NCBI RefSeq assembly: GCF_003945595.2
Contig: NW_024105098.1
Coordinates: 930,001 to 994,000 of the forward strand
DNA: 64,000 bases
Direction: 5' to 3'
DNA from: Pipra filicauda
Taxonomy: Eukaryota; Chordata; Aves; Passeriformes; Pipridae
Each line of letters starts with the position of its first letter. The first letter of the stretch is position 1. The notes under the pieces are model-generated. The model searched no databases and was not told where the DNA came from. It worked only from the letters and a program-made list of their open reading frames with translations. The translations under genes were made by a program, and so were the position numbers. Below, one piece after another: positions 11,496 through 23,643 of the stretch.

Positions 11496-13982
11496 ATTTG
11501 CAGCAGCAGCTTAGGCACCTTGAGCCTGGAGAGCCCTGACAAGTGGTAGTACTTTCCTAGCCTAAACAGAGCTGTGAAGCAGGGCGGTTAGCCTGAGAGC
11601 TTGGTGTTAAGTGCTCTTCCTGAAGGTAGAGTTACTTAGCAGGATAGATGGGGTCAGACCCTCCTGTAAAATGTGCAACAGAACAACTCTCTTGGTGCTG
11701 TGGTGCTTGTTTGGAGAGGAGCTATTTCTGGCTCCATTCGGATACTGAGAGACTGGAGTGGTTTTCTGTATTGTTTTTCTGGAGAGCAGTGATGTGGAAG
11801 AGCACTATTGCTGCACTATGCAGTTAAGCAGTAACACTGTAAGAACAAAAGGCAAGTTATCTTTCTGACGAGGATCCTTTTGAATTTGTCATGTTCCCAA
11901 GGTATATGGCTTTGCCCAGTGCAAAGTGGAGCTTTCCAGCCCTAGGAAAGAATGCAGTTGTAACAGAGAGAAGGAAGAGTTGGGCTCACCAGCAGTTTTA
12001 CTCTTTGCTGTGGTTTATAGTTTGCGTCTGGACTTGGCCCCTGAGCTTCTGCATACCAGGTGCTACTCAAGGTCATGCCTAAACAGTCTCTGCCTGAACT
12101 TGCAGGCTACGTTGACAGTTTTAAATGGAGATGTTCTCCCCACTCACCTTTCTTTTTGGTGAAGGTTTTGAAGTGCAGCAGTACCTTACCTGAATTTAGC
12201 AAAGGAGGAGCAGAGATCACTTTGAATCTAAATTACTCCTCCCTTTTATGTAAAGCATAGGTCTAGGTTTTATTAGTTCTGCTCTATTTGGAGGCATCAC
12301 AGCTACCAATAAGCATAAAGTGATTGTCCTGTTCCAGGTCTTAAACTGTGCTCATTGTAGGAAAGCCAGGGGGAATTCAAAGAGGAATCCATACCTTACA
12401 AGACTATCAGCTCAGGTTGTTAGAGCCTAGTGCTAATAACACTGAGATAGGCCAGGCTGAGGTGGTACTGTGGAAATCCATTTGCTTTGATGATGGCTCT
12501 TCAGGAGATCCCTGCTTGTATGGGGACTGCAGCAGACTGTTAAAGTTACAGCAGTCTCCTCCCTGCTTTCAGACTGTATCACCACAAATCTTGCAATATT
12601 GGCTGCGCAGGGCTTGCTTTCTGCTGATATTGTGGCTCTTAAGGCTGTCTTGAGAGTTGAGCAAAGAAAAGAGGCTTTCTCTCCCAGTCCTGCTGGCAAA
12701 GTGGAATAAGCAAGAGTGTGACGCTTGCAGCTGTAAAGCTCAGAGGGCAGCTGATGCTCCTGTTGGCTCAGCACCCCTTTGCTTCCCACAGTGACTAATC
12801 CCTAAACTAAATTAGCGTTCTTCCAAGCCAAGAGCATGGAATGCCTGTTCTTCCAAGCCAGGTTTCTGGTAATGGTAGAAGACAGTTCAAGAGGATGAAG
12901 GTGAATCCTAGGTTCTTGCAGGCCTCTGAGCTGTGCTGTGCTGAGGCAGGAATGGATGTGGCTAATGTAATTCCTGAAGAGATTGTTGCTTTCCTGCTAG
13001 TCTCTTGTGGAAGCTGTATGCAGGTGAGTGGGTAGACCTCACCATAAAGGATAGGTGCTGGGACACATTTTATCTGGGGGATGGACCTGGCACTTACTGA
13101 GTATTTCAGGGATAACTCCTGTCTGGAACCACAGAATACCTGTGACAACTAGTGTAAATGCTTCTTGAAACAGAGAAAAAAAATGCTCTGCAGAAACTGT
13201 TAGCATGGCACTGTGCTTCAGTTGCCTATTTGCTTTTAAACTGGAGCTGCTAAATGTGGTTGAATCCCCTCTGAGTTATCCACCCGGGAAAATAAGGAGA
13301 AAGATAGTACTATCTGGAACTGCTGGAACTTCCTGCCTATTGTACGTGCAGATTGGCCAAACACCTACTTTCTCACCCATGTCCAAATTAGGAACAGAAG
13401 TACTCAGCTGTAATTCTGGTAAAACCACAGTGTAGTCACACTTGTGTTTAGAAAGGTCTCTGCAATTCAAAATGATCACCTGAGTCATCTGAGGTGCTTC
13501 TGACCCCTCTGTGTTCCAACTTTCCTCTGTGAAAATTCCATGGCACTTTCTGAACTTTTACTGCCTGAACTGCTGCTTTGTGAGGACAGTTTCAATATGT
13601 GCAAGCCATTGGGAGACTTCTTGGAAAGGAAACTCATGGTTTCACTTGTGTGTGGAGAACCACAGTGGAGTAAAGCCATTGTAGTGCTGATCCCTGCCTC
13701 TTGACTTCAGCATGGAAGGTCTTGTGGACAAAACCCTAGTGGTTTTAGAGGGGAGGAGAAGTTAAAGGGCTTGACAGCTGATATTCCCCTTGCTGACAGC
13801 ATTATTTTCTTATCAATACAAGTTTTTCAGGCCATTAAACTAAAATATAATACTAAATAAAACCAGTTATTCAGATGCATGTACTTCAGAGGAAAGAACT
13901 GCCATGCTCCCATGAACTCCCAAGACACCTTGTGGAAGGGAAAACTAGCAATTCATGTAAATGAAAGATTCCTCTTTTATTT

Positions 13983-14110
13983 CATAGAATAGTTTCAGCT
14001 GGAAGGGGTCTTTTAAAGGTCATCTAGTCCAAACCCCCTGCAAAAGCAGGGACATCTTCAACTAGATTTGTCCATAAACATTTCCAAACAGGAACACGTA
14101 GAGCTACCTG
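13983..14110 (-). mobile_element. CR1 LINE 3' fragment, reverse orientation
   Basis: CATAGAATAGTTTCAGCTGG leads into the reversed CR1 terminus with TCATCTAGTCCAAACCCCCTG and GCAGGGACATCTTCAACTAG, which are standard CR1 phrases. Similarity fades after about 14110. Confidence 0.85.
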
Positions 14111-15351
14111 GTTGAATGAACAGTTGAGTGAATTAGGATTCTGAAAAGCTTTTTTTCTGTCCTCTTGCAAAGCAAGAGGGTGCAAAGTTACCTGCTCTTT
14201 TAGGCCTCTTTGTGTTGAGGGACTTAGTGCCACCATCTTGATCATCAGCTTGATTACCACTTGTTCATCAACTTGATGAGCACTTCTTTGGCCTCTGCTG
14301 TGTGGGCCAAAGCACCATTAAAAGCTCTATCCCCATGAGTTTCTGCAAGGTTTAGTCATAATTTATGTAAACTGCTCCAGGCCACTGCAGTGTGAGACCA
14401 ATGAGCTCATGGCTGCTTCTAGAACTGAAGTCACAAAGATTGTATTTCTCCTAACAAAATGCTGTGTGTATGTTAGTGCCAGCAAGAAATTTTATGCTGC
14501 TTTGGCTTCTATCCAGAGAAAGTGGTCTGTAATTTCCAGGAAATGAGAAATCAGACCTCAAGTGAAAATATGCTTTGGGAGCTGGTGAGAGACACAGACC
14601 CTGTGCAGGTCTGTGTGAAGCTGATTTTGCTCTGATAACTCACAATTAGCAGCATCTGCTTCTTTTATATCAAGAACATTGATTAAATGACTCACGCTGT
14701 ACATCTACCTTACTTTGAGGCTTCTGCTAGAGGGGCACTGCTGTGCTTAAACAGCAGATGTTTGGCAGGAAGCATTCAAGACAGCTCAGTGGCTGCCTGT
14801 CTTCCTCACAGAGGAGGAGATGTGCTTAGCTGCTCACAGTGTCTTGGTGGCAGTGGAAAGCTACCTGGGAGCGTTTCCCTCATTGCTTGCTCCTCTCCAA
14901 TGCAGCAGTTCTTAAATATGGGAGCTGACTGTCTGTTATTTCTCACTGTCTTTGCCACATGCAGTGATGCTGAACAGCTCTGACTCCCTCCCTTAAACCA
15001 CTAACACTTCACTTGAAACTACTGAAGTAACTCCACACTTCAGCTGACAACTGCTTACTGGAATGAGACACCTCTTTTCCCCAGAACTGCAGTTTTATGC
15101 ATTTCTGCTTCATTCTTTGAAAACACTTCCCCTAATTCTAGTTTTGCTTGTTAACCTCCCCCTTGCTGCTGACAGATATCAGATTTAACCTGGCTAGGGT
15201 ACTGCTGGTTTCTCCTCTAAATCACCTGTGGGACACTGCACTCATTGCCAGTTCGTGTGCACCTTGCCCAGGTGAAATTTCTGGAAAGTTAAAGGGACCT
15301 TTTACTGCAAGTTTTCCCTTAGAGTTTATTCATGTAGGTCAGTAAATATTT

Positions 15352-15402
15352 CATAGAATCATTTAGGTTGGAAAAGACCCTTAAGATCATCGAGTCCAAT
15401 TT
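15352..15402 (-). mobile_element. CR1 LINE 3' tail, reverse orientation
   Basis: CATAGAATCATTTAGGTTGG, then AAAGACCCTTAAGATCATCGAGTCCAA is a near-consensus reversed CR1 end and is less decayed than most copies in the window, though only about 50 bases long. Confidence 0.9.
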
Positions 15403-18400
15403 AAGCCCTTTCTTTGCTGTAAAAGAAAAATATTAGAGCCATGAAAATCTGAAAGTCTGAAGTGATGGAAAGCATGGCAAATATTTGAGTATTGTAAAAT
15501 AGCAGCCAGGATTGCTTATGTTGAGTGATTCTTCAGGCTTTTTGTGAAAAGTCATTAATCTTGCCCAATATGTAGTAGATTTTTTTTCCCCCCCTTGCCT
15601 CTCTGGCTCCTCATAATCAAATGACAAACTGAACTAACTCAGTAAGAAAGACTTCTCTGAGCTTGCAACATCTCAGAAGTCTTGACTTTGTCCTCAGAGA
15701 AGGCTTTTGGTCTCCAGCTGCTTATTCATTTCAACAGTTGACTCAGTTCAGTACCTGAATAAGAACAGTTCTCTGTTGTGGTTTTCTTTTTCCTCAGGTC
15801 CTTTTCTGCATTCTAGAGACCCTTTCCATTTCATGTTTGATAGATTAATTTAGCACTTAAAAGCATAATTTTACTTCCATTTTAATTTAATTGCATTTGT
15901 ATGGATGTTCAAGGGGGCATACAGTAGCAAGAAGAAGTTGAAATAGCCTAAGTAGAAAACACCCTGGACACATTCAGATTTCTGACTGGTATGAGCTGTA
16001 GAATTGCTTAAAGACACATCACTTGTCTCCTTTTTAGCTGAGAGAGAAACCATAGCAATGGGCTGTGTTCAGATACAAGTAAACAGGTGAGTCTGAGACT
16101 CGCCCTCTCTTAGAAATAAACTCAGATTAAAATCAGTGACGTCAAAACAGGATTTGCTGCTCACTGATTCTTAAATATGATTAAAATTGACTTGAATCAC
16201 TTTGACTGAAGTGGATCCACCCTGAGTGTCTTTGGCAATACTTTTTAACATCTGGCCAGATGTTTGCTCTTGTCACACCAGTGCAAAGTGAAGCACTGGA
16301 GATGTGCAAGCTGGGCAAGAAGCAGAGTACCAAGAGCTTACTGGCTCTTGCTGAACTGATGGTCCAAGACCTGTAGCAGTTCTTTCCTGAGAGCCCAGAA
16401 AAATGACCAGGATGCACTGTGGAGCCTAAAAAGGGACCACTAACAATGGTGGGCTTTTCCTTCTTCCCTGAGCATGGGTGGGCATGTGTGTCACCTCATC
16501 CCAAACACTTAGAGCAGCTACTGCACCCAGCTGCCTTTCACAGTCATGTAAACGCTCCAGCTGAAAGGTTTCCAGTTGAAATAAGGGAGATAATGAAATC
16601 AATGGTCAACAAATGTAAGTTAACCCTGCTTTGGACACCTACTTGATTAAGCTCATGTTTCAGTCAGAAGGAAGGAATTGCTTATGTTGTGGTTACTGTA
16701 CGTGCAGGATTCGGATATCTCAGTGTCAGGTAACAGAATGTTGCCATCTCTTCCTGTTCCTTCCCTCCCTCCCAATTTTAGTTAAAGTCTTTTCCATCAG
16801 AAGCCATGAAAACTGTCATCTTAAAAGTGCATGAAAACCCAGACATGCTGAGCAATCATTGCTCTCACAGGAGGACCCCTTTATTACCTTCTCTCACCAT
16901 TTATCTGTCTTCTGCAGGAAGAACCTCCAGATCACCACAGCTGCATTTTTATGTGGACACCAACACCAGTGCTATAGTTTCATGGGCATTTGTCTTGATG
17001 GCAAAGCTGAATTTCTTTCCTTCTGCTTGTAGCTACCTTGCTTGTACTAATACATCTCTGCAGATGTGCTTTGAATGGAAGGTTTATCACATCCGGATGA
17101 AGAATAACCAGTCAGCTCCCTGAACCAGCCCACAGTGCCAGCAACCACTAAATTATAGCAGTGCAATTGGGAAGGACAATTTGGGAATGAGTATGAGCAG
17201 CTGGACACGAAGGTTGCTGTAGCTGACCCTGCTGCTGAAAAAAACCAGCTCTATACTGCTCCACTGAGTAAGAGGGGTAAATCTTGTTTACCAATGCAGC
17301 CTTGAAGAAAACTTTTGTCAGCATGGAGTTGTACAAAGTCTAGAGGTGTATTAAGTATGTAGAAATGTTTTGCTGGCAATCAAGGTGGAACAACTAAACT
17401 AATCCATCCTAATGGAGGTGCTCTCTGGTATAATACTGTGTATGAAGCAATCACGCACTGCAACATTGATCTGTGCAGACTAGAGGCATCAGCCTTCCCT
17501 CCTTGTCTGAGACCTTGAAAAGACAGTTATTTTAAGAGCATAGCTGCTGCCCTGCCCAGCCACGGAGGTTAAGACTGAAGATCCTGAAGAGGTTTTCCAG
17601 AAGTCACTAAGCATTTAATTACAAGTAGGATTACGTTCTGGATAAGAAAAATTTGAGTCTAAATCCCTTGGAGCAGGTTTAGGGCATGAAGACGTGTGCA
17701 GGGTTGAGTCCTGCCCTGTGATTATCAGATCCAGCAATCCCTTTGCCTCTGTGGGACAAGTCTGTGTTGCTAGCACGTGTCTTGCAGCCACAGATAAATG
17801 TCAGAGCTCATAAGTGTGGCTGAATCAGTGCAGAAGTGCCTGCACCCACTTCAGGCTCTTGAGATTTTGGGATCATTGCAGGCAGAGGCATCTTCCTGTC
17901 TTTACCTGTGTATGTGCATGTATCCCATGTGTGAGTGTGAACTGATTCCCAAACCTTTTGGGTGGTCAATTCTTAGAATGAGTCAGAGGCTTACTCTCTA
18001 CCTGTATTGGTTAGATCTTGAAAGGGAAGAGAACTCTGCTCTCCTGGGGACAGTGACCTCATTAGACATTTTCTTCCTACCAAAAGAGAAATTTTGGTGG
18101 TAAATATTTTATTTGTGTTTCAAAACAAAGCTACAGCTGTTGAATAACTTAAAACTTCTTATTTCTTTGTGTCTGCTGCCTTCTTGGCTTATGAGATGAT
18201 CCATTCAGTAAAATGTGCCATGTGGAAGCAAATTAGAAGATAGGAGACAAAAAACCCCAGTTATATCTATGCAATTAGGTTCTTAAGTGGATGATGCAGC
18301 ATCATCAAAGTCCTAGATGTAGCTAGAAGCTGCTGTCTTTCAGTGCTACCTGTGCAGCAACAACTGGGTAAACTCCTCTTGGACGACATTTCCAGAATAA

Positions 18401-19770
18401 GATTCAGGAATACAGGTTCTATGATAAAACTCATATGCTAACGTTAAATTCCTGCTACAGTTTCCCCTTCACTGTGTTTGTACATCAGTTCTGGAGTACA
18501 CCATATCTCTGTTCTGCCTTTGTCAAAACATATGGATAACAGAGAAGCTGTGTCTACAGTGACAGTGGGCATGGCAGTGGGTTAAGAGAAGAAAATACTG
18601 GGTATCAGCACTAATCTATGTCAGAAACCAAAATAATGGATTGGTCGCTAAACTTGATGTGTATAAGTCACTAGACCTGTATCCTCATGAAGGAGAATTG
18701 TCTAATGGCTGTGGAAGATAAGCTCACTGTGGCACAGCCTCTTTGGTCTGGCATGTGACACTTTGCACTGCAAAGTCCTACTCCAAGAAAGGTGCTCCCA
18801 GGTGCTCCCATCAAGCAACTTATACAACCCACTGCTTGGCTGTGAGGAGGCTTTGAATCAAGGCCTTCAGAAACAAGAAAAATGTTCAAAAAGCCTCACT
18901 GTTTTGGTTAGGTCCCATTAAGCTGCTACTTCCATGTATTGTTTTCCTGTTGCAGCTGGCAAAATATTTCTGTGTGAAAAGAAGGGTTTCTTCCAACCTC
19001 CCTGTACAGCTTTGTAGCCCAAAGCCTGACACTGTACATGTTTTCACAGTGGTAAGTGATAACTTTGCAAACACAGACTCAAAGTATTGCTGCAAAAATC
19101 AGACAGGAAGAGCCAGTGGGGATAAGATTGTATGTTAAACTGGGTGAAATAACGCAGAACGTGGTTCAGGGATGGTTTGGTGGAAGGCACTGGTCTGCCT
19201 ACAGTGCCAGGGTTTTGCCAGAGCATCTTGTCTCTGAAGGGAAACCTCTTGTAGAAGGTAGAGGCTAGCAGGGTTGGTTCCCTGGCTCTCTGGAGATGAA
19301 CTGTGTGGCTTTGGCACATCCCTCTGCTTCTCAAAGTCCTCGCTCTGCAGGTGTTTATAACATCGTTTCCCTGTGTTACAGTGTGTAGTTTTCGCTGGAA
19401 TTGTAGGTGGCTGGGACAGGCACTGCAGAGTGAGACAGAACAATACCTCCAGTAGGAACCAGGCTGTGGGAACACAAGGCTGAATGACCTCCTAGGGCCC
19501 TTGGGGCTATTCTTGTGCTCTTGTGGGCATTCATATCATGCAGACCCTTTCATAAACTCAGTGTGCTCACAATTCACTAGTTGTTTTGCTTCCCCTGCAA
19601 CTGCTAAAAAGCCTTTCCAGAGACTGCCTTCTTTTGCAGTTAAACTATTTAATATTGAGCAGAAGCTGTCCACATTTAGACTATTGCTGTGTTCTCTCTG
19701 ATGTGGCTTCCCCAGGGTTTGTTCCCATTTGACATGCTTATAAAATGTAGTCGCATCTCTGTAGCCCCCT

Positions 19771-19814
19771 GGTTTTATTAAAGGTTTTTATTAAACTCCT
19801 TTTATTAAAGGAGT
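19771..19814. repeat. Small AT-rich tandem repeat ending in a palindrome
   Basis: TTTTATTAAAGG is repeated 27 bases apart. The second copy forms the perfect inverted repeat ACTCCTTT-TATT-AAAGGAGT at 19795-19814 (8-base arms, 4-base loop). It is not followed by a T-run or associated with any gene seen. Confidence 0.7.
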
Positions 19815-21726
19815 GCTCCAAGCTGTTTTGGTCACCCCACCTGAGAAAGGCAAGAGCTGTGGCCTGAAGCCTGTTGTTCCAGCCAGGGCACTGTCATGCC
19901 AGTGATAGCTACACTGGGAACAGTGGTTTGGGGTGATATAAGCTGCATTTGCACTGTTTCCTGTCACTCCTTTGCCACAGGGGTTTTCCCATTATAGATC
20001 AAGTCTCTAAGCATAAACATGCTATGGAAAAAGGGGCTCCAATTACACCAACGGTTCCTTGGATTGTAACGCCCTGTCCTTTTGCAGTCAGCTGAGCACT
20101 GTATGCTGTAGTTTCATCTATTTTTACTTATAGAGGCATCTTTCAGTGTGAGGCTGTATTTTTAGTGTGTAAATAACACAGGTAGAATACCATGCACTGT
20201 TGGTTGGGGTTTTTTTTTTTGTAACAAAGTTTGGTTTATTATACACAGCCCTCACGCTTCTAGTTTTTGTGTCTTTGCAGCAGGGTGGAAGTTGAGGGGG
20301 TGCTGCATGCTGTGACAGTTGGGCAGGGAACTCGTGGGATGAGATTGGCACCCGCGGGGAGCTGGGAGGCACTGTGGCACTTGCACATTTGCCAGAATTC
20401 TGGGAAACATTATCATTAGTTAAGCAATACTGATATTTAAGCACTCATTTTTGTTTCAGAGCCCTACTGAATAGGGACAGCTTAGATAGGGCTCCTGTTT
20501 CAAGCTGTCAGCTGCTACAGGAAGCTAAGATATAACTTTTAATGATTTTTTCAGCCATCAGGGTTGCAAAGGCAAAAATATGATTTTCCAAGAGAATATC
20601 AGGCCCACTCTGCAGGGAAGGGCTGGGTTGGGGGTGGACAGTAGCACAGGATCTCTGTAGTCTTGATTTCAGCTTCTATGGCATGGATCTCTGTCTATAT
20701 TTAAATTTCAGGAAGGCTACTGGATAAAAAACCAGATTTCTGAGAGAATCTTTGAGCACACACATCTAATGCTGGACATGCACAGTCACTGTTGCCAGCT
20801 TACCGTTATCACATCGAGCTGAGCTGAGGTCCCAGATGGCTACTGCTGCATACACGTACCTCTCCTTAACCCTGCTCCTTTCCCAGAAAAAGCCAGCTCA
20901 GAAAGAAGATCCACTGCTGCAGGGTATCAGGTACCTCAGCCCTCTTCCAGCACAGCAAAGCAGTCTCCAGCAATCCAGTTAATGGCAGCCAACCTGCTCT
21001 GTGTTAATCTGTGCGTGAGTTGCGTGTTGGATGCTGGCCAGAGCGTTCGATACGTCACATAATAAGGCTTTTTCATGCAGCTCTTTTGTTCCTTTTTATC
21101 CCTCAATTTTGAGGCCAGCAGTGGTGCAGGTTATACTTGAGGCATTTTTGTGATCAGCACCTTTGGAGGGGTGTACTCGCCTCTGTCTTTTCTCGAAGGC
21201 AACAAGATGGCAACAGTTACTTCTCACTTCTGTGTTTTGAACATGCCACATACCCAGTTGTTAATCTAAAAATTGTTATTTGTTGGGGAGAATTTGTGCT
21301 TGGGCTGGTAGAATTTCTTGGCTGCAGGAAACTTCTATTACTAAAACTTCTTTTGTTTCAAATCATAACACAAAAAGCCAACATTTGTATGTAGTTTGTT
21401 GAGATGGGGTTTATTCCACGTGCACATGGAAGAAAGTTGAGCACCGTGGCATCAGTACCATAACGTTGCAACAAGAAGTTGACGATGAAATTAATTTATA
21501 AATATGGTGGAACTAGTTGAAATGTTTTCCTTAAACTTTATATGTTAGTTTTCTTAACACACTGAGATAATATGGACATGTTCCTGCAAAACACTTCATT
21601 CTGGAAAAACTATTTCCTATCAGCAAACGCACCTAATTTTTTTTAACCAGACTACTCGTAGCTTGGGGGAATGCAAACGCTGCTTGCCTTAGCCCCGAGC
21701 TGTGGCTCTCATTGTTAATCATAAAA

Positions 21727-21820
21727 TCATCATAGAATCACAGAATGGTTTGGGTGTGAAGGGACCTTACAGATTATCTAGTTCCAACCCCCTGCCATGG
21801 GCAGGGACCAAGTCCAAGAC
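21727..21820 (-). mobile_element. CR1 LINE 3' fragment, reverse orientation
   Basis: CATAGAATCACAGAATGGTT, GAAGGGACCTTACAGATTATC and CCCCCTGCCATGGGCAGGGA are consecutive reversed CR1 3' elements. Confidence 0.92.
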
Positions 21821-23296
21821 AATGGAAGGGCTTGAATTGGTAGAACTAACCCACAGTTGAAGTATGACAATGTGTAGTTCCCCCACTTGGCTACCGTATG
21901 AAAATGACTGTCCGACATCAACTCTGCAAAAGCTGCTGTGGGAATTCAGCAGGAGCTGTTCCTGTTCCAGCAGTGCATTCATCACAGGGGGTAACCTGCT
22001 CTAGAAATTATGCTCTCACTCTCACCCCGAAGTCGAGTCCTTGAACAAAGCCCAACAAAGAAAAACGAAGAACCTCCTTAAGAGGGAAGAAAGGGGAGGA
22101 GAAAACGTCGCTCTCTGGCTGCTGCAACCCCACCTCCCGGTTATTTCATCTTCCTTACAAGGCTAAAGCCAGAAGCTTTCCTCTGTGCCTGGGTCCCTGT
22201 AAAAGCGGGAGAGCAAGCCCCGAGGATCCCAGTGGAGTGCAGCCAGGATGCAGGGCTGACAGAGGTGGGGAAGGAGGCACTGGCGTGAGCCCTGCAGAGA
22301 GCACAGCAGAGGAGGCTAGTGCTCTCCAGAGAAGTGTGACAGTAACCCATGAATCCTAAACCAGGTATTCAGTGATGCAGATCTTCTAAAGAAACGTGAA
22401 ACCAAACCCAAAAAGAAATCACTGAGGGGGAAAAAGTGCAACATGAGAGGTAAATATATTTTTCCTTGGGATAAATAGAAATAACTGGCTTTATTTTGTT
22501 TGAAAATCATCATTGTAAGTAGGTGTCTGAAACTGCAGACTGAAAAATGCATTTACTAGCATCTGAATAAAGACTGGTCTGACTGACTTGGAAAGCAGCA
22601 CTGGGCTAAAAACTCAGATGAATTGAGGGACCTCTGAAGAAATGTTGAAGTTGCTCTTTTTAAAGCTTTGTAAAAATCTACTTTTCTGTTTTGCTCTCTC
22701 TGCTACTCCTAGAGGTTTTCAAGAAGTAGTATGCACGTTGCTTTGGGGAAAAAGAGTGGCAGAACCAAAACCTAAACCGAGAATGTGGTGAACTGTCTCT
22801 ATTGAAACATTTCAAATGCTCCCATACCCCTATTTTTGCAATAGTGCCATTTCTTCAGAAAGATCCATGACCTACTGAGCTGGAATGTCTGTTGACATCT
22901 GTTTGAGGTAACTGTAGCCGGTATTTGGGATTCTTTTTTTTTCTTTCCAGTTTAATTGAAACAAGCTGAGATTGTCTACCCATTCAATGAATTGTTTCCA
23001 TGCTCTGACCATGTAGTCTCTTTGATGGGTAATTCTAGAACTGCCAAATCTGAACTGGAAAAGAGGAAACACCTCGAGAGTTCAAAACTACAGCCCTTCC
23101 ATGCTGCAGCCCTGACCGTGCTGCCAGGGTTCTTGAAGGGAAGTCAGAGTGGCCAAAAGATGAAAGACTTTGACCCTTGTCTGTAAGACGGACCGAGACA
23201 AATGTGATACTACTGACTTTAGTGCAACTGTATTCTTGGGCTTCCGAGTTACATCTTTGCGATGCTAGAGGACTTACAGATGCTTTTATTCACCAG
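21821..23296. other. Sequence immediately upstream of BOK coding exon 1
   Basis: Unique sequence with no recognised coding exon or repeat. It is either intergenic promoter-proximal DNA or an intron after an unrecognised BOK leader exon. No CpG island lies directly against the BOK start, which favours a leader exon further upstream. Confidence 0.4.
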
Positions 23297-23301
23297 GTAA
23301 A

Positions 23302-23343
23302 ATGAAAAAGTGGCCTGTGGAGAAGAGCTGCTGGGAGTTGTGA
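23302..23343 (+). other. Possible upstream ORF in the BOK 5' UTR (14 codons with stop)
   Basis: If the BOK first coding exon begins at the pyrimidine-rich acceptor TTTTATTCACCAG ending at 23296, the mRNA carries an ATG at 23302 that opens a 13-residue frame closed by TGA at 23341-23343. This is 77 bases before the BOK ATG and in another frame. If the true acceptor is nearer the ATG, for example after CCTTCCAG around 23394, this uORF is intronic. Confidence 0.35.
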
Positions 23344-23420
23344 CAAAGTACAAGACCAGAGGATTGCTCACCAAAGGCATTGGCTCAGCCTTCCAGCCAG
23401 TGCGGGTTCAGCAGTTGAGG

Positions 23421-23643
23421 ATGGAAATGCTACGCCGTTCCTCAGTCTTTGCTGCAGAAGTGATGGAGGTTTTTGACAGGTCTCCCACTGACAAGGAGCT
23501 TGTGTCCCAAGCCAAGGCTCTCTGCAGAGACTACATAAACTCGAGGCTGATTCGGGCGGGTGTCAGCTGGAGCAAACCCGAGTACAACGTCCCGGTGCCT
23601 GGGGGTAAGCTGGCCGAGGTGTCCACCATCCTGCTGCGACTAG
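23421..23643 (+). CDS. BOK: BOK coding exon 1 (residues 1-75 part)
   Basis: Encodes [40 protein letters not shown] and on to LLRL, ending with the first base of the Gly75 codon before the donor GTGAGTCC at 23644. It carries the N-terminal helix region and the front half of the BH3 helix. The exon also contains 5' UTR; its acceptor is either after 23296 or closer to the ATG. Confidence 0.97.

Larger units (their letters stand above)
10341..13982. other. Intergenic region with a candidate BOK upstream exon
   Basis: No protein-coding exon is supported. The part from about 10600 to 11250 is richer in CpG than its surroundings and contains a strong splice donor and a CTCF-like motif, listed separately. 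A short CR1 tail lies at 11431-11495. At 12821-12862 a segment TCTTCCAAGCCA recurs 28 bases apart, a small local duplication. The long plus-strand open frame at 10735-11322 encodes nothing recognisable. Confidence 0.5.
14111..21726. other. Intergenic, upstream of BOK; no gene seen
   Basis: About 7.6 kb of unique-looking sequence. A 50-base CR1 tail lies at 15352-15402 and a small AT-rich tandem and palindrome at 19771-19814. At 18787-18804 AGGTGCTCCC occurs twice in tandem. Open frames here are short and without domains. No tRNA, rRNA or snRNA signature was recognised. BOK leader exons may lie in this stretch but cannot be picked out. Confidence 0.5.
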
